Shown here: one piece after another, positions 1 through 13,439 of the stretch
How positions within the stretch are numbered: the first letter of the stretch is position 1
Layout of the letters: the number at the start of each line of letters is the position of its first letter
Source of the DNA: Hydractinia symbiolongicarpus
Taxonomy: Eukaryota; Cnidaria; Hydrozoa; Anthoathecata; Hydractiniidae
DNA: 64,000 nucleotides
Direction of reading: 5' to 3'
Assembly (NCBI RefSeq): GCF_029227915.1
Contig: NC_079888.1
Span: 12,941,001-13,005,000 of the forward strand
The notes under the pieces: generated by a model
What the model was told of the DNA's origin: nothing
What the model saw: the letters and a program-made list of their open reading frames with translations, nothing else
The model's database searches: none
Position numbers and translations under genes: made by a program

Positions 1-254
1 TGTCCAGATCAGGAATGTCAGTAATTTCTTTGATTTGTCAGAAAAATGTGAGAAATTTACATTTTCCAAAATAATGGCTTAAATTTCAAAAAATAATTAA
101 AAGCCTGTTTCATTGGTATGTTTGTGACTACTGGTAATCCATGGTGCTATGTGAAATTTTGGCTGAAAATAGCTCGAAACAATCAGGAATTTAATAAAAA
201 AATATCCGAAATTTAAACTTGTAATGATCAAGTGGCTGCGAAAATGCAACTTAC

Positions 255-3200
255 TGAATCAAGCAACGTTTGTCCATTGCCATGTCCATTGTTTGATTTA
301 AAATCAATTTGAACGTTGTAAACAACTCCTTTTTCGAGACAAACATTTTTATCGACGAAAACAGCTTTTTGATCTTTTCGTAACACAGTTTGCAAATCAA
401 ATTGTGTCTGCTCATTGTATCCACACGTTGCACCTGCTAGTTTGCCACCGTCGGCTCTCGACACTTTCAGCCGAACGTCATCCCAGTCTCCAGAAGACTT
501 AAAAGAAATTGAAATTTTATATAATTTGCTTCTCAGTGATTGAGGAATTGCAAAATTACAGATATGTTTTTAAAACAAATCACTCACCAAGGTATCGTAT
601 CTCATGACAACATTATAACGTCCTGAATATGGAACACGAATCATAGTGAAATCAATGAGAGATCCCTCTTGAACTTGGAGATATCCCTGACCAGTAAATG
701 TCGAACCTTCTCCGCTCGTGAATATGCGTATGACTTTAAACGGAGTCTAAATAAATGATTAGAAGTTAACAAATAAAAGTACAGTAAGTAACACAATGTT
801 GCTTATGTAAAAAGTATATTATTATCATCATATATGAAAAGTATTTATAAGGATCACTCACCCCTCCCCTCCCTGGAATAGCATTCTCTCCTTCGTACTT
901 GATATGATCGAGGTTGGCAAAATAATGTCCAGGTCGGACTTGATCACATTTTCGTCCCATTAAATTTGGCCGACAATCGCACTTTCCTGAGATATCGTCA
1001 CATGTGGTGTTGTGTGAACCCCCAATGTCGCAATCGCATGCTTGGCATCCCTCAGGGGCAGAACCAAGACTCCAGTATCCTTTCTAAAGTAAAACAAGTC
1101 GAGGTAAGGTTTGTGAAGACGTGGTATTACTCCTCTGAGTAATACCACGTCTTTAGACAACTTGGATTGTAAAAATATGAAAGATTTTTGAAAAGGGTCC
1201 TGGAAAAAAAAATGGCGAAGCTGTGTCTAAGTTTTTTTCGCGGTGAGTTATGTATAAGTTGATTTAGTTTAATACTTTACAGTATCGCACAATAAGGCTA
1301 CATAAAAGAGATTAAAAAATATTTTTAGTCGGCAAAATTATTTAGTGCTTTTTTAGCGGTTAAATTTTAGCAACATAGTCCCTTTGTGCCCTTTTAAATT
1401 TTGGAATAATAAATGAAATTAATAATGCTTCTTAATAATGCTCCTTAAAGCAAGCACTATTTCAAAGAAAAATAAATAACGAAAAAGCATACATGCTAAG
1501 GAATCCAACACATTCTCTTTCTGTAACACATTTATCTAATAAACTTAAAATATCCTACTTGTTTGGTTGGTAAAAAATATTCATCAAGCCAAAATTTACA
1601 TCGACTTTTGTTACCGATAAAATATAATATTTTTAGTTACAACCTATTGCCAAGAAAGAGTTTTGGATTTTGGAGGTATTTTTGGAGACAAACGAGCTGT
1701 AAACAAAAGGATTAATGTTTACCAAACATTTGCTACATCGAGCACCTTCTACGTAACGCTTGCATCTGCAATCACCATCCAACTGGTTGCATTTCTGTTG
1801 CGAAATGGTTCCTCTCCCATCGCAGTTGCAAGCTGAAATAAATTTCACACTGATCTCAAGACTTTAGCAAATTAATATCCGCGCGAAACATTTTTTTCCT
1901 TTTTCCGATTTTCCTTCAATTTGTGAAAATATATTATGGAAAATACTCTATTTTTTTAATTCGCACTAATTAGCAAGTTTAAGGCCTCTAGTCGATTCAA
2001 AATATTCAAATTTCAAAATTATATATATTTTTCTTTTTCTTCTTCTTTTTAGTGACAGCTTTCTTTTTGTGAAAGATAAAAATTTATGGTAGCATTATGT
2101 CGATTTCATAAATTTTAGCATGTGTTGTATATTTTTACCTTTACTTTATTTTAGCTTTCAGTTCAACTTTATTGGCTTTGTTCTGAATATAGATTTTTCA
2201 CTAGAATTCTAACTAGTTTGAACAAAAAAAAAATCCAACTTAATAACCGATTGTAAAAAAGTTTGTTCACATAAATTTTTGAAAAACATTTCACGAAACT
2301 GGATAGTATAAATAACTTACACTGACAACCATCTGGATTTGATTCCAACATATTCCAATACCCATCCTTACATCGATCACAACGTGGACCCTCTACATTC
2401 GCTTTACAACGACAACGTCCAGCTACTGTACCTATCTGTCCATTTAATTGTCGTGCACCTGGATCAGTGACTGTTTCACATTCACCACCACCAGTTGAAC
2501 CAGATGGGTCGCAATCACAAGCTACGTTTTAAATATTTTAAAGTTAGTGTGATTACTTCAGGTCAATTGTAATAGCAAGCTATGTTTTAAGTATATTAAA
2601 AATAGTGCGGGTGTGTGTGACCGACGCATAGTAATTAGGATCGCTGGAGTTAGTGTGTGTGGCCACAAATAGATCGATCACACTCACAGGCCGCGTTGCA
2701 AATTAATGTTGTTATTTGGTACGGGTGATCTTGAATCTTTAAGAAAGATAATTTTTCTGTCTAAACTTATATAGTTTAAATGACGTATGGATAAAATCTA
2801 AATTAATTAAAAGACAGAAAAGTAATTTTCATACGTTTGCACACATCAGGGTCAAAAATATTTTTGAATGGATCTCGATAATATAACGGTTTGCACTGTT
2901 CACATTGACGACCTGTCGTGTTGTGTTGACAATCATCACACACTCCGCCACTGGTGCGCCCTGTGGCGTTGTAGACTGCTGGATCAAAATGACATTTCTC
3001 TGTGTGTCCATTGCAATTGCATTCTAAAAGACAACGGAAATGTAAGGTACAGCAGAAATAATAATAAGAAACGTCGCGTCGACTACATCTGCGTCTACTT
3101 GCCACGGAAGAGTCTACGACGATCATATTAGCGAAAGCAACATCAGAAACGTCGACATCTCATACAAAGACTGCGACGACAAAAAAACCTGGCACAACAT

Positions 3201-4984
3201 ACTTCGACAAATGTTCAGTTGATCTTTGTAGGCTGGTCTCCATGGTTCATCAGCATAACCATCTTTACAGTGTTCACAATTCCGACCGGAAGTGTTATGG
3301 GTACAGTTACACTTGCCATGCACCTAGCGAAAAATATGCAGATTTAAAATAGAAAATTCTCCATGGATACCAAACAAAACAGTAATTCTGTGAATTTAAT
3401 TACATTGACAGAATTACTGAACCATTTGTAACAAGTGCCAAGAGGTTGGGGGGAGGGGGGGGGGAATCATAACATGTGTTAAATATTAATGCTAAGAGTA
3501 AATCACAATGAATGTTAAAAAGATCCCATGCGTATATTACGTATAATGCTTTTACAAACAGATTTGCTAATTTTTAAATTTACTTTCTCAGAGAAAATTT
3601 GACAACGAATGATCACTTTTGTACAATTTCTATTTCGTTTAAGATTTGTCTGTTAGAAAAACAGAAAAAACATACCATATCACGATTTCGTGTAACCCCA
3701 GCTGCAATACATTGCTCGGCATGTCCATAACATGAACAACTCCCACGAACAACCATCTCGTATATCGCATAGTAATATTTTTGATTGATTTCTGGTCGAT
3801 CTCCTAGAACGTCGTCGCCAAACGTATGAAATTCAGTAAAACGAATTCGCAAGTTGGTCAGTTTTAATAGATTTTGGACTTTAACACTGTAGGGATCCTC
3901 TTTCTGTTGAATGATTGGATCCAACACTTTCATTACGACCTAAAATGAGAAACAAGTTATTGCAAGGTGCCCCATATCGTACCTTGGAGAGATATACCTT
4001 TAAAAACACAATGGATGTTGATATGCCCGCTTTGGGAAAAATACCCTTAATCTGTTGAGTTAGCCTGTGCTCCACCTTCGTTGTAACGATCTTTATTGAG
4101 CCAAACAATGGTAAAAAAATTATTAAAGTTACTGAAAATATAACGCTATGATATTTTTTCTAATTGACTCGCTGTTGGCTACACACAGTCACCCGGTGGG
4201 CACTTCAACTTTAAATCAATGTTGAAAAGACGTTAAATTTAGGGTTGCGACGTCGCGACCAAAATTAACGTCGAATCAACGTTGAATAAACGCTGTGTGC
4301 CCGCTGGGTATACATGCTTGATTCTCTGAGAAGAAAATAAAATTGAATATTTATGCTTCTTTTAAAATATACAAACAGTTAATATTTCTTAGTAAATGTG
4401 ACCATTACCTCTCCCCCTGTGCTTGGCTCAATTCTTGAATACCTTTCTTCACAAATCACGTCATCGATGTTTTGTTGTGGTCCACGACGCACGTTGGGAA
4501 AAGATTTCGCGCAGTCGTAAGCGAAAAATCGATACACTGTCCAGTCATCACCGTAATTCCACGAGCGCTCAATATACATTGCCTTTGGTCTGTAAGTTTT
4601 AAACGTCATAATCAAATGCGTAAATATAAACTCAGCTTCTAAGTCTAGTTGTATAGTGACGTTCTGGACACCATTTTGAGATTGCCACCATCCCTTAAGC
4701 CGGTCTTGAGGTGAGGTTGTTATCATATATTTTGGTAAATGACTATTTTTATATGCATCCCTTCTGTTGTCGACCTCGCGTGTTGACTGACAATGAAAAC
4801 ACTTGTCTGTCTTATCGAGGAAACTAACAATACAATACCGTTCTCGCCCATTCAAACCGCAAGTTGATGATGCAGATAAATTACTTGCGCGTCCAACAAG
4901 TAAATCACCGGTAGCCGGGAAACATCCTCCTCTTTGGCATTCTTGCTGTGCTTTTATAGTAAGAAGTAAAACTAAAAGAAACAT
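255..4984 (-). CDS. LAMB1: Laminin subunit beta, N-terminal nine coding exons (gene continues left)
   Basis: Laminin beta is a secreted basement-membrane subunit that joins alpha and gamma chains. Coding exons, read right to left, are 4409-4984, 3676-3939, 3203-3323, 2835-3023, 2321-2521, 1723-1832, 862-1083, 588-746 and 255-497. All have GT/AG borders and compatible phases, giving 695 codons. I chose the ATG at 4984, which opens a hydrophobic signal peptide ([12 protein letters not shown]). Residues about 15-255 are the LN polymerisation domain ([29 protein letters not shown]). Cys-rich laminin-EGF repeats follow to about residue 540 ([37 protein letters not shown]). The last two exons begin a laminin IV type B domain. 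The rest of domain IV, further LE repeats and the coiled coil lie outside the window. The 4384-4402 TTTATT/AG context was not examined for UTR. Family identity is very secure; the paralog number (beta-1) is an assumption. Confidence 0.95.
1116..1153. repeat. Perfect 17-bp inverted repeat in laminin intron
   Basis: AAGACGTGGTATTACTC at 1116-1132 is followed by a 4-nt loop and its exact reverse complement at 1137-1153. It lies in the intron between exons 6 and 7 of the laminin beta gene. It may be a solo foldback or a tiny MITE. No function is evident. Confidence 0.8.
4192..4308. mobile_element. Short MITE with CCCRGYGGGCAC-type inverted ends
   Basis: A 117-bp unit in the first laminin intron starts CCCGGTGGGCAC and ends with the near-inverse GTGCCCGCTGGG. 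The interior has the symmetric ACGTTGA/TCAACGT motifs usual in this kind of non-autonomous DNA element. No clear target duplication is visible, and the superfamily is not assigned. Confidence 0.65.
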
Positions 4985-6059
4985 ACCGTCATATATATTA
5001 ATCACTCATATCATAGCAAAAGTGTTTAGATATTTGATATTCTTATCCCAACAATTATCGATATGAATAACACGTGCGTACCTAAGACTATGGTGGACCT
5101 AAAAACTGTTCTCGTTACCATAGTTACTGCAACTCCTTCACAAATTGTTTGAATTTTTTCGTAATAATCTAAACGTGAAATATGAATGATGTTAAAAATA
5201 TGAAGGAAAAAATTTGTATGAAACTTCCCGGATCTTTAGCCGAAATGGTAGAAATTAGGACCTGAGAAAAATTTTTGAAAAGGCTTAATTAAGAAAGTTA
5301 ATTCCCATGAAATATCTTGTGACAGTTTATTCGCGAAAATTATTTCTTGAGAATTCTTATTTATTCTGCTATTTATTTTGTGGGATAAAAAAAAATATAT
5401 CGTTTATATAGCTATAACTTTTATGTTGTTCTTTTTGTCGTTGACGACATTTTATGTTAACTTTATACTCTATTTTAAGACTTTTTACGCGTATTATAGA
5501 AGTTATTTCCCGTAAAAAACCATTAAAGTGAAATTCATGAAAAGTATTTTTTCTGATTGTGCGATTTTTTTATTTTATTTTTTTTTTTTTGCACGAAAAT
5601 GCTTTGCTAAAAAATCAAGCAACCGTTTGTGTTAAAAGCTTTGATATCCACTTCCTAGCAATTTTTCGCGTAAATTCATAAAAACAAACATGGTCGCAAA
5701 GTAAAAGAATGAATCACACAAGCGAAACATAAAAGTTATAAGAGTGACTATGGAGTGACAGAACTATAAAAATAAGGTATATAACTAATACAAGAAGCCC
5801 TGGGGGCTCTAAGAATTTCCGCGCGCTACCAAAATATTTGATGAAAACCTGCTAATTCGTTGTGTTATTGTGCCAAACATTCGAAGGGGCTTGGTGCATG
5901 AACCTCTGAAGATAAAGCCCATCAGTGACATTATATCTTACAACAAACGCAAACAAAACGAAACGTGTCATAATAAACTCACATTTTAAAAGAAATTGCT
6001 AACAAAAAATACAGCCTATCATTCTTGGTTGAAAGTCTTGCGATTGAGACGTTTATGGT
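4985..6059. other. Upstream flank of laminin beta, no gene seen
   Basis: AT-rich DNA with homopolymer runs and no supported ORF. The laminin promoter and any 5' noncoding exon should lie here, but I cannot place a TATA box or start site with confidence. Confidence 0.5.
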
Positions 6060-6560
6060 CTTAAACGGCATTAGTTGACAAAAAATCAAAATTTTGATGT
6101 AACCATCATTTTCAGCATACTTTTTTTATTAACTGTGTCAATTTTTGTCGAAAATAAAGCAGTTTTAATTTTTGGATAAATTTTGGCCTGAAATGACATT
6201 TAGGTGACAAAAAATCAAACTTTTGTACCATCATCATTTTCAGCATACTTTATTTGTTAACCGTGCCAGATTTAGCCGAAAATGAAGTGGTTTTAATTTT
6301 TGGACCAATTTTGGCCTAAAATGACATTTAGGTAACAAGAAATCAAAATTTTGATGTCACCATCATGTTCAGCATACTTTATTTGTTAACTGTTCCAAAT
6401 TTTGTTGAAAATAAAGTAGTTCTAATTTTTGGACCAATTTTGGCCTAAAATGACATTTAGGTGACAAAACTCAAAATTATTATGCCACCATTATGTTCAG
6501 CATACTTTTTTTGTTAACTGTGCCAAATTTTGTCGAAAACAAATACCAATTTTGGCCTGA
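6060..6560. repeat. Tandem repeat, about 4 copies of a ~128-bp unit
   Basis: Four diverged copies carry the landmarks 'TTTTGGCC(T)AAAATGACA', 'TTTAGGTGACAA' and 'TTCAGCATACTTT'. The TTTAGGT landmark recurs at 6199, 6327 and 6456, giving a period near 128 bp. The first and last copies are partial. Noncoding. Confidence 0.85.
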
Positions 6561-9500
6561 AGCGTCAATACTAGACTTCCCAGTAGTTAAGGAGCTTGGG
6601 TACGAAGTTTACATCTGTGACGGACCAACGTGAAATCCCAGGGTCGATTTTTTCTCAAAAAATGCTCCGAAAGAAAAAAACGACGGTTTTAAAGAATTTC
6701 CTACGCCTTCGGGCGCGGAAATTCAATAAAAACAGAAACAACCATTTACGTTTCATTAAAAATTTAAGTTGACGAAATCGTTTAGTTTCAACCAAAAAAA
6801 CATACACAAACAAAACAAAAAAAATACACAAGTACGCTTTTTAATAACCCAATTTGGCTTTAGGCTGTAAGGCCTTCTTATTTTTTTACTTGTTCAGCCT
6901 AAACTGTTCTTATTTTGTTCTAAAGTTTGGGCCATTGTTAATTCATTTTACAGTATACTACATATTTTCGCGACTTAATTTTAAGGTATATACAAGTTTA
7001 GAAAGAAGAAAGAATGGGAAAAAAAGCAAAAAAAATATTAAAAGAAGAAAAGAAAAAATATATATTGTATTAATATATAGTTTTTTTCTCTTTGTTGAAT
7101 AGGAGCTTGTTAAAAACGACAAAAAGGCGACTTAAAGATTCAAAGTTTGGCAATATTGCAACAATTAATTTTTTGAAAAATTGTTTGTTCTCTTTTTTTG
7201 TTCTTCATTCAGTCTCATTGTCTTTAAAAAAACTGTTCTTATATTAACAGGGGTGCATTTAAGACAATCTTTGACGCTGCATTGATATTCTACTTAACAA
7301 AACAGCAGTAAAAACATGAAAAGAAAGTTCTTTTCTGAAACTGAAGTTTAAAAGACAGATTTATCCTCTGAATCCTAGAAAGTCTAATTCAAAGCTTCTT
7401 ACGTACAATATCTTCCTGTGCGCGCGTTTTCTTCACTTTACCAATAAACCAAGAAAAAGTAAGCCTGGGTACAACACAATATTTGTTTATGCGCCATTGT
7501 GTAACCGTGTTTTTACGGATCTTCGTCATAAACAACAAAAGCCACATCTCGACTTTTTAGTGTTTATTTATTCACAAACATTTCCACTGTGACAAAAATG
7601 TTATTTATAAAACTTATACGAGGTGCGAAAATCACAAAACTGAAAGAAAAAGACTTGACATAATAAATTTGACACATTTTAAAAGATAAAAGAAAAATTA
7701 CTGTGTAATTATATGCAAATGGATATGGTGGGCGCCTACTTGTTACACACATTAACGAAAAATAGGCAACTCTTTTAAAATAATATTTTCTTCAGAAAGA
7801 TCAGAAAAGGACACTAATTTTTGCATTTGGTCAAATAGTCAAATCTATCAAAATAGGTTAAACAGAGGTCGTTAAAAGGCAAAATACTCTGGCCCGGACA
7901 GTTAATATTTTTAAATATTGTTTAGAGTTTAAAAATGCGAGTGTTCTTTCGAATAAGATTAAAATTTTCTTCTCACGCATTTTAATTTGACACCGTTTGT
8001 ATAAGGAGCAAACATTTTTTTTCGCTGAACAATCCTTCTCACCTATTCCTTTGCATTTATTTTATTATTTATTTATCTTTCTCGAATACTGTTTAGTGTT
8101 TTGAATAACAGAGTTAAAGACTGTTGGTCTATTTCCATAACATTTAAACATCTGTGAAGGTAAATACAATGTATCGTCTTACAAATGGATCCCTTATTAA
8201 CTGAGCTGTGCAAAGTTTAAGTCAAACGTTTGATTAGACTGAAAACAAATAGCTAGCGCTTAACTAAGAATGACTTATATTTATATATTTATTATTTCGT
8301 AACACGGGTGGCTCGTGGCGTTTCCTCAGAATACGAAAATCCTATAATTAAAAAAATTAAAATCAAAATTACGCCTTGTTTATAAGCGACACGAGGCTGA
8401 AATCCTTTAAAAATGAACCAACTTTTAAGCAACCTGTCCGCAACACTTTCTATTTTGCACTTTGAATTTTATAAAACATAGCCGAAACAACATAGTTTGG
8501 TTACTGAAACTTTTTTTGTGCTAAAAGTCGTACAAGTTTTATAACAATGTGTAAGTTGGATTCAACAAGTAAGCAATAATTCAACTTAAAAAAATACAGA
8601 AACTTAAGCAAATTTAAGCCTCAGCCAAAATTTTGTGTTGCGCATAGAAAAGCAGTATGCAAATTTATAAAAATTAGAAAATAGTTAAATAAAATAGTCT
8701 GTAAATTTTTTAAATAAATTACAAACAAGAAAACAAAAAATATGTTGTGTGTGTACTTTACCGTCTTCCTCAAAAGTTAGTTATAAAACTTCTTTTTTTT
8801 CAGAAGGAGTCGATTATTATCGATTACGAATCAATACACTATTTTATAAAAGCACTCACAAATTTATCATTAATCGATTTGTGAGAAAACGAGAAGAAAT
8901 AGAGTACGACATACTATAATAATTGATGACGGAAGTTCTTCATAACAATAAAGTGTTTACAAACATTATAATTTTCTATTTTTAGATTATTACGTTATGT
9001 CTTAGATGATGTGACGTATGACACATTTTGTCAGGCTACCAAGAACTGGCAGCTAAGTTGCTAATTTGTGTTGAGAACAGGAAATGTCTGTTACTTTATT
9101 TACGCCCTACCTAAATGGCGCTATTATTTTAAAATAGCATTAAAGGGGACGAAGTTAACTATTTGTATATGGTTTTTTGTGACAACTCATTTAAAAAAAG
9201 TAAAATATTAATTAATAAGTAAAAAGATAAAGAACGGCGAGTAAGATACTTTCTGTAATATTGCGTGAGTAATTTACACCTCTCGAACACCGCTGTCTTT
9301 AAATTTGACTTACTTGTTTCGAATGAATCACACCCCACAATAGATCAATGAGCCAACGTGTCTTCACAAACACTTGTATTCCAGGAGGGTGTTTACTAGT
9401 GGTCTCGATAATCCAGCTTTTTCAACAAAAAAATCCCCACAAGTTCCACTAAGAAGGAAAAACGGTCTTCTTTGAGTTGGAAGACAACACTTCTGCAAGT

Positions 9501-10389
9501 TTAGCTACTTATTTTTTTCTTCCAAAAGTATTATGTGGATATTATTATGTGGATATTATGCGCGTATTTTCTTCCGTTGGTTTCAAACTCTCTCCGTTGC
9601 GGAAACCGACCAACTGCGAGCAACAAGCTTTGTGGACAGAACGATTTACCGGAAATCAAGAAAACCATAGAAACACTATTACACAGAATCTTTTGTTTAC
9701 ATAAATTATGGTCAAGCTTTCCGTAAATTTTCTGAGTGAAAAGATTGAAAAGTTGAATTAATGAGTGTGGCATAAATTTCTTATCATTTTTAAACAAATA
9801 AACCAATGAAGATCATGTTTCATCAACAAAATAACCAATTAAATAACAAAGAATAATGATAAGAGCCAATAAGGACGTTCGACGAGCAATTGAGCCAATG
9901 AGAACGTCCGTGTTTTATGTAAACAAACCATGATTTGACATGTATAAAGTCAAAAGAAACCGCAGCGACAGATCAACATTTTTTCATCACATTTTTGTAA
10001 AGGGGCAATTCATTCAGCAGGAAATATATGTCGGTCGCACGACGTTGAAAAATAAACATTGTGACTCTTAAAAAGCTTTCCGTAGAGTCATTTAACTGCG
10101 ACAATATTTGAAAGCCGCGAATCAATTACGCTTTCCCTTTTGCATCTAGTTATTCATACAAAATATATTTTTTTATATTTTATAAACAAATATAAAAAAA
10201 CAATAGAATATACAAAAATGAAGCGTTATGATAAACATTTCTACAAACTAAAAAAAATAATGAAATCACCACCCCATTTAAGAAAAAAAATATCATGGCT
10301 GGAGAGTTTAATACTACATACTTTTATCCCAAAAGGAGGCGGTTATATTCTACTGGACAACTAAAACACAACTGAAACAGTATAATTGG
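6561..10389. other. Intergenic AT-rich region, no gene supported
   Basis: Short low-complexity ORFs occur on both strands but none shows a recognisable domain or plausible composition. One CTTC/GAAG-rich stretch near 9470-9720 gives overlapping sense and antisense ORFs that look like noise. I see no tRNA, rRNA or conserved exon here. Confidence 0.5.
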
Positions 10390-10805
10390 GCTTTTTTTAA
10401 GAACAGGCCAACTGCGCTGCGTCACGGCTGCTAAAGAACAGTTCATAATTTTGAAGACCAGACCAACCTGGCTTGGTCTACTCCATAAAAAACTATAAAT
10501 GAATTTTATATGTTATACCTATCATGGCAAGAAAAAAGTCCTGAACAATTCGTACAGTAACAATGTTTTTTAGATAAAAAGCGTTAAATTTTCACTTAAC
10601 ACTTTGCAGAACGACATTGCAATAGACCTAAAATATAAATAGTCTGTTATAAATACCAGTTTTTTTACATCTTTGTGAATGCTGAATTATTTCTAAATGA
10701 GTAGTTTGTGTAGTGTGTTAGTGTGAAACGGGTGGCTTTATTTATGGTCACTGTTCAATACACGCAAAATAATTTAAACAGGAAAGTTGAAGATCAAAAG
10801 AAAGA
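10390..10805. repeat. Left copy of a ~400-bp dispersed direct repeat
   Basis: This stretch resembles 13440-13870 in the same orientation. Shared blocks include CACGGCTGCT, TTTTGAAGACCAGACC, TTTACATCTTTGTGA and AAACGGGTGGCT. The copies are clearly diverged. The pair flanks about 2.6 kb of repeat-derived DNA, so it could be old LTR-like ends or two members of one repeat family. Confidence 0.6.
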
Positions 10806-11682
10806 AAGAAAGAAATGTAGAATATTCTAGATACATAATATGTTCAAGTTCTACCATTTTATATTCAAGTTCTAGGCCGATTTTATGTTCAAGTTGTAGC
10901 TACTATTTTCATATTCAAGCTTTCATTTTCAATTTCAATAATATCATGTTCAAGCTATTTAAGCCATCTGTGTCTAAACAAAGTGAAAGTTCAGCCGGAG
11001 AATAACATTCAAAGAAACACACAAATGGATAACGAACACAACACAGGAAGAAGAAGAGAAACTATTAGAGAAGTAATAAGAGGAGAAATAAGAGAAGAAA
11101 TTGCTGTTAGCCATAGAAGAATCAATCCTTCTTCCATTTATTCAAGAACACAAAGTCTGATAAGAATAGTGGCAAGCCAAGCCAGATCACACCAGCACCA
11201 GACAAGTGCATTGCCAACAAACAACACAACAACACCAACAACCACAATAAAATCAAGTACAAGTCGTGATGCATTACAAGAAATCCACAGAGTATGGGGA
11301 CAGCAATCATCATATAACAACAAACGCAGATCCCAAACTGGCCATCCGTGGCGACTCAAGCCAGCAAAATCTCCTGCTGCGAAAGTGCTACAAGATTTAT
11401 GTCTGGCCGTTAGGTAATCCTTTGGAGGAAGACAATGTTGAGGAGTTTTTTTTCCCTAGAAAATCAAGTCCTTTGAAAAGGTTACGTTAGCATAAATCCA
11501 AACGAAACAGCCGAAGAAATCAGGGGGAAATTATGTAGCTTGTTGAATGCAGACGTTTTGCTTAGCATATTTCGTTATGACGAATCAAAATCTACATATT
11601 CTAAGATACATGAATATCTCACTCGCTTTATTTGGTCCGGGAAATTGACTCTTCCGTCTCTTGACCAGACATGCCCATCTTA

Positions 11683-12288
11683 TTTTTTGGCATCAACTCG
11701 AATCAAACTTTTCCTAATACGATTTTGCTGCACTCTGATTCCTAAAGATCTCAAATATCCTGTGGCAATTGAACGTCCCACGAACTTTCTGTGACTGTTT
11801 TGGCAGTTTTTTATATGATTATCCAACTCGTCGTCGTTTAAATTTGAAAATTCTTTAATATCATACTCATTTACTCTTCGCTGCAACGTCCAGCGAGATA
11901 CCATAAGTAAGGAAGCAATTTCTAACGAAGTAAAAAAAAGCTCTTGAAATTGAAGAAGAGTATCTTCTGGGATTACTAACTATGGGCGCCCAGGTTTATT
12001 ACACGTACTGTCAATTGCTTTATTTCTGAATATTGCTACATTGTCATCTTTTCCCGAAATGTCCCTTTGAACCTGTCGAAAAGTCTGAAAATTATTCAAT
12101 ATTTCTTTTAAAGCGTCTATTGGCGTGGTATCAGCAGAAGTGAATATAAGCAATTTGAAACTCTGAATTACAGTATCAACACTTTGCTCCAAATGTAACA
12201 GCTCGCCAATACCCCGAGACCTTCGTTCAACATCCTCTACAATACTTGACAGCTGTTTAAAATATGCATCCAAGTCAAAATAACTCAT
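11683..12288 (-). pseudogene. Fragment of rve-integrase-type transposon protein (N-terminal part only)
   Basis: On the minus strand, 11980-12288 encodes an N-terminal helical region ending NKPGRP. After a stop, 11683-11940 continues with a helix-turn-helix-like stretch (IASLLMVSRWTLQRRV) and the block VGRSIATGYLRSLGIRVQQN...RIRKSLIRVDA. This architecture is known from metazoan proteins in which such a DNA-binding region precedes an rve (DDE integrase core) domain. The catalytic domain should follow at lower coordinates, but the sequence below 11683 shows no DDE motifs, so it is truncated. One internal stop and a frame change mark it as dead. I assign the family by pattern recognition; a profile search against rve/HTH families would decide. 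Confidence 0.6.
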
Positions 12289-12324
12289 CTTACACTCATG
12301 AAAATATCAAGAGCAAAGAAAATA

Positions 12325-12345
12325 CAGGGGCGGATACAGGATTTT
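12325..12345. repeat. hAT-like terminal inverted repeat end
   Basis: CAGGGGCGGATACAGGATTTT matches the reverse complement of the right end of the 19688-21828 element. It is a solo end; I found no partner nearby. Confidence 0.5.
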
Positions 12346-12657
12346 AAACAAGTTACTCCATTTTTTTACAAAGTCACTAAGAAATGGGCGTTAAAAGAAC
12401 GCAAGGCGTTTAAGGGCGTTTTTTACTAACTTAGCGCATATAATCCTATTTTAAAAATACATTAAAGCCAATATGTGGAAAACCAAGCAGGGGCAGGGTT
12501 TATATTAGCCAGTTTTATGAGATTTAAGGTGGCAGTAACCCTTTTAAAAATCGGAATTTTTTTTTACATAATTAGTTACGAAAGATTGTTTACAGACTAT
12601 ATATTCATTTTTTTTCTGATATAGCACACTTGTCACGATTTTAAAGAGCCCTGGGAT

Positions 12658-13406
12658 TGTTCTGCCCGGATAATAAACGCTGCCCTGATTAAGTACGGCA
12701 GCTTGCCCCGGTTAAGAACAGGGCAGAAAATACATAATCAGGGCAACATAATCAGGGCAGGCCAGTTTACATACGACAGTCTAATATTATTTGAGACTTA
12801 TAGAACGAACGTAATCGGGGCCGACCGGCTTATATATGATATTTTTATATTATTTCTCACTTATTATAGAACGCACATAATCGGGGAAGGCCAGCTTATG
12901 TATGACAGTCATATATTATTCGAGACTTATAGAACAAATATAATCAGGGCCGACCGCTTTTATATCATTCGTCATCACTTCTGGCAAGCAAATAGTCCTG
13001 GTGGCAAAGTTGTTGTTGTTGTCAAATGAAACGAAATTTCGTGGCAAATACTAAATTTTGGAATTCGCAAGTTTAATAACTTTTCACCAAACTTAATTCT
13101 CGCGAAAAGAATAATTTAGGTTCCGTGAAATTTAGTTACTTCAAAGTATATTATGTTGAAATGTATTTACTACAGGAGTAGTTTATACTAAGAATTGCGT
13201 CGAGACTTTTTTCTTCCAGAGAATGTTTAATTCACAAAAGTTCGAAGAAAATGCCAATCACAGCCTGCCTGGCCAGCCATTTATATCAGCGTTCATATTC
13301 CGGTCACCACGACATAACCAGTGCAAAAAAACATAATCGGACCATGCGTACATAATCCAGCTGTCCCGGTTGTAAACAGGCCGTTTTCGCAATCTGGGCA
13401 GAACAG
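12658..13406. mobile_element. Non-autonomous TIR element with internal ~64-bp tandem repeats
   Basis: The ends are inverted (TGTTCTGCCCGGAT at left; ATCTGGGCAGAACA at right). GGAT directly adjoins both ends, suggesting a 4-bp target duplication. Inside, 12750-12965 holds three to four diverged ~64-bp repeats with the landmarks 'GGCCAGYTTA' and 'ACTTATAGAACR', each closing with ATAATC(A/G)GGG. There is no transposase; the long plus-strand ORF here is just the translated repeat. Confidence 0.6.
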
Positions 13407-13439
13407 GATCGACGTAGAAAAACAGAATCAAATAATTTC

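Noticed and set aside
4985-5005. Upstream GTG start for laminin exon 1
   Set aside because: The in-frame ATG at 4984 begins a good signal peptide; the upstream codons (INIYDG) look like untranslated sequence.
10983-11417. 144-codon plus-strand ORF
   Set aside because: Composition is Arg/Thr/Asn-rich and repeat-derived, with no domain and no family resemblance.
12703-13029. 108-codon plus-strand ORF with internal repeats
   Set aside because: It is the translation of the ~64-bp tandem repeat in a non-autonomous element.
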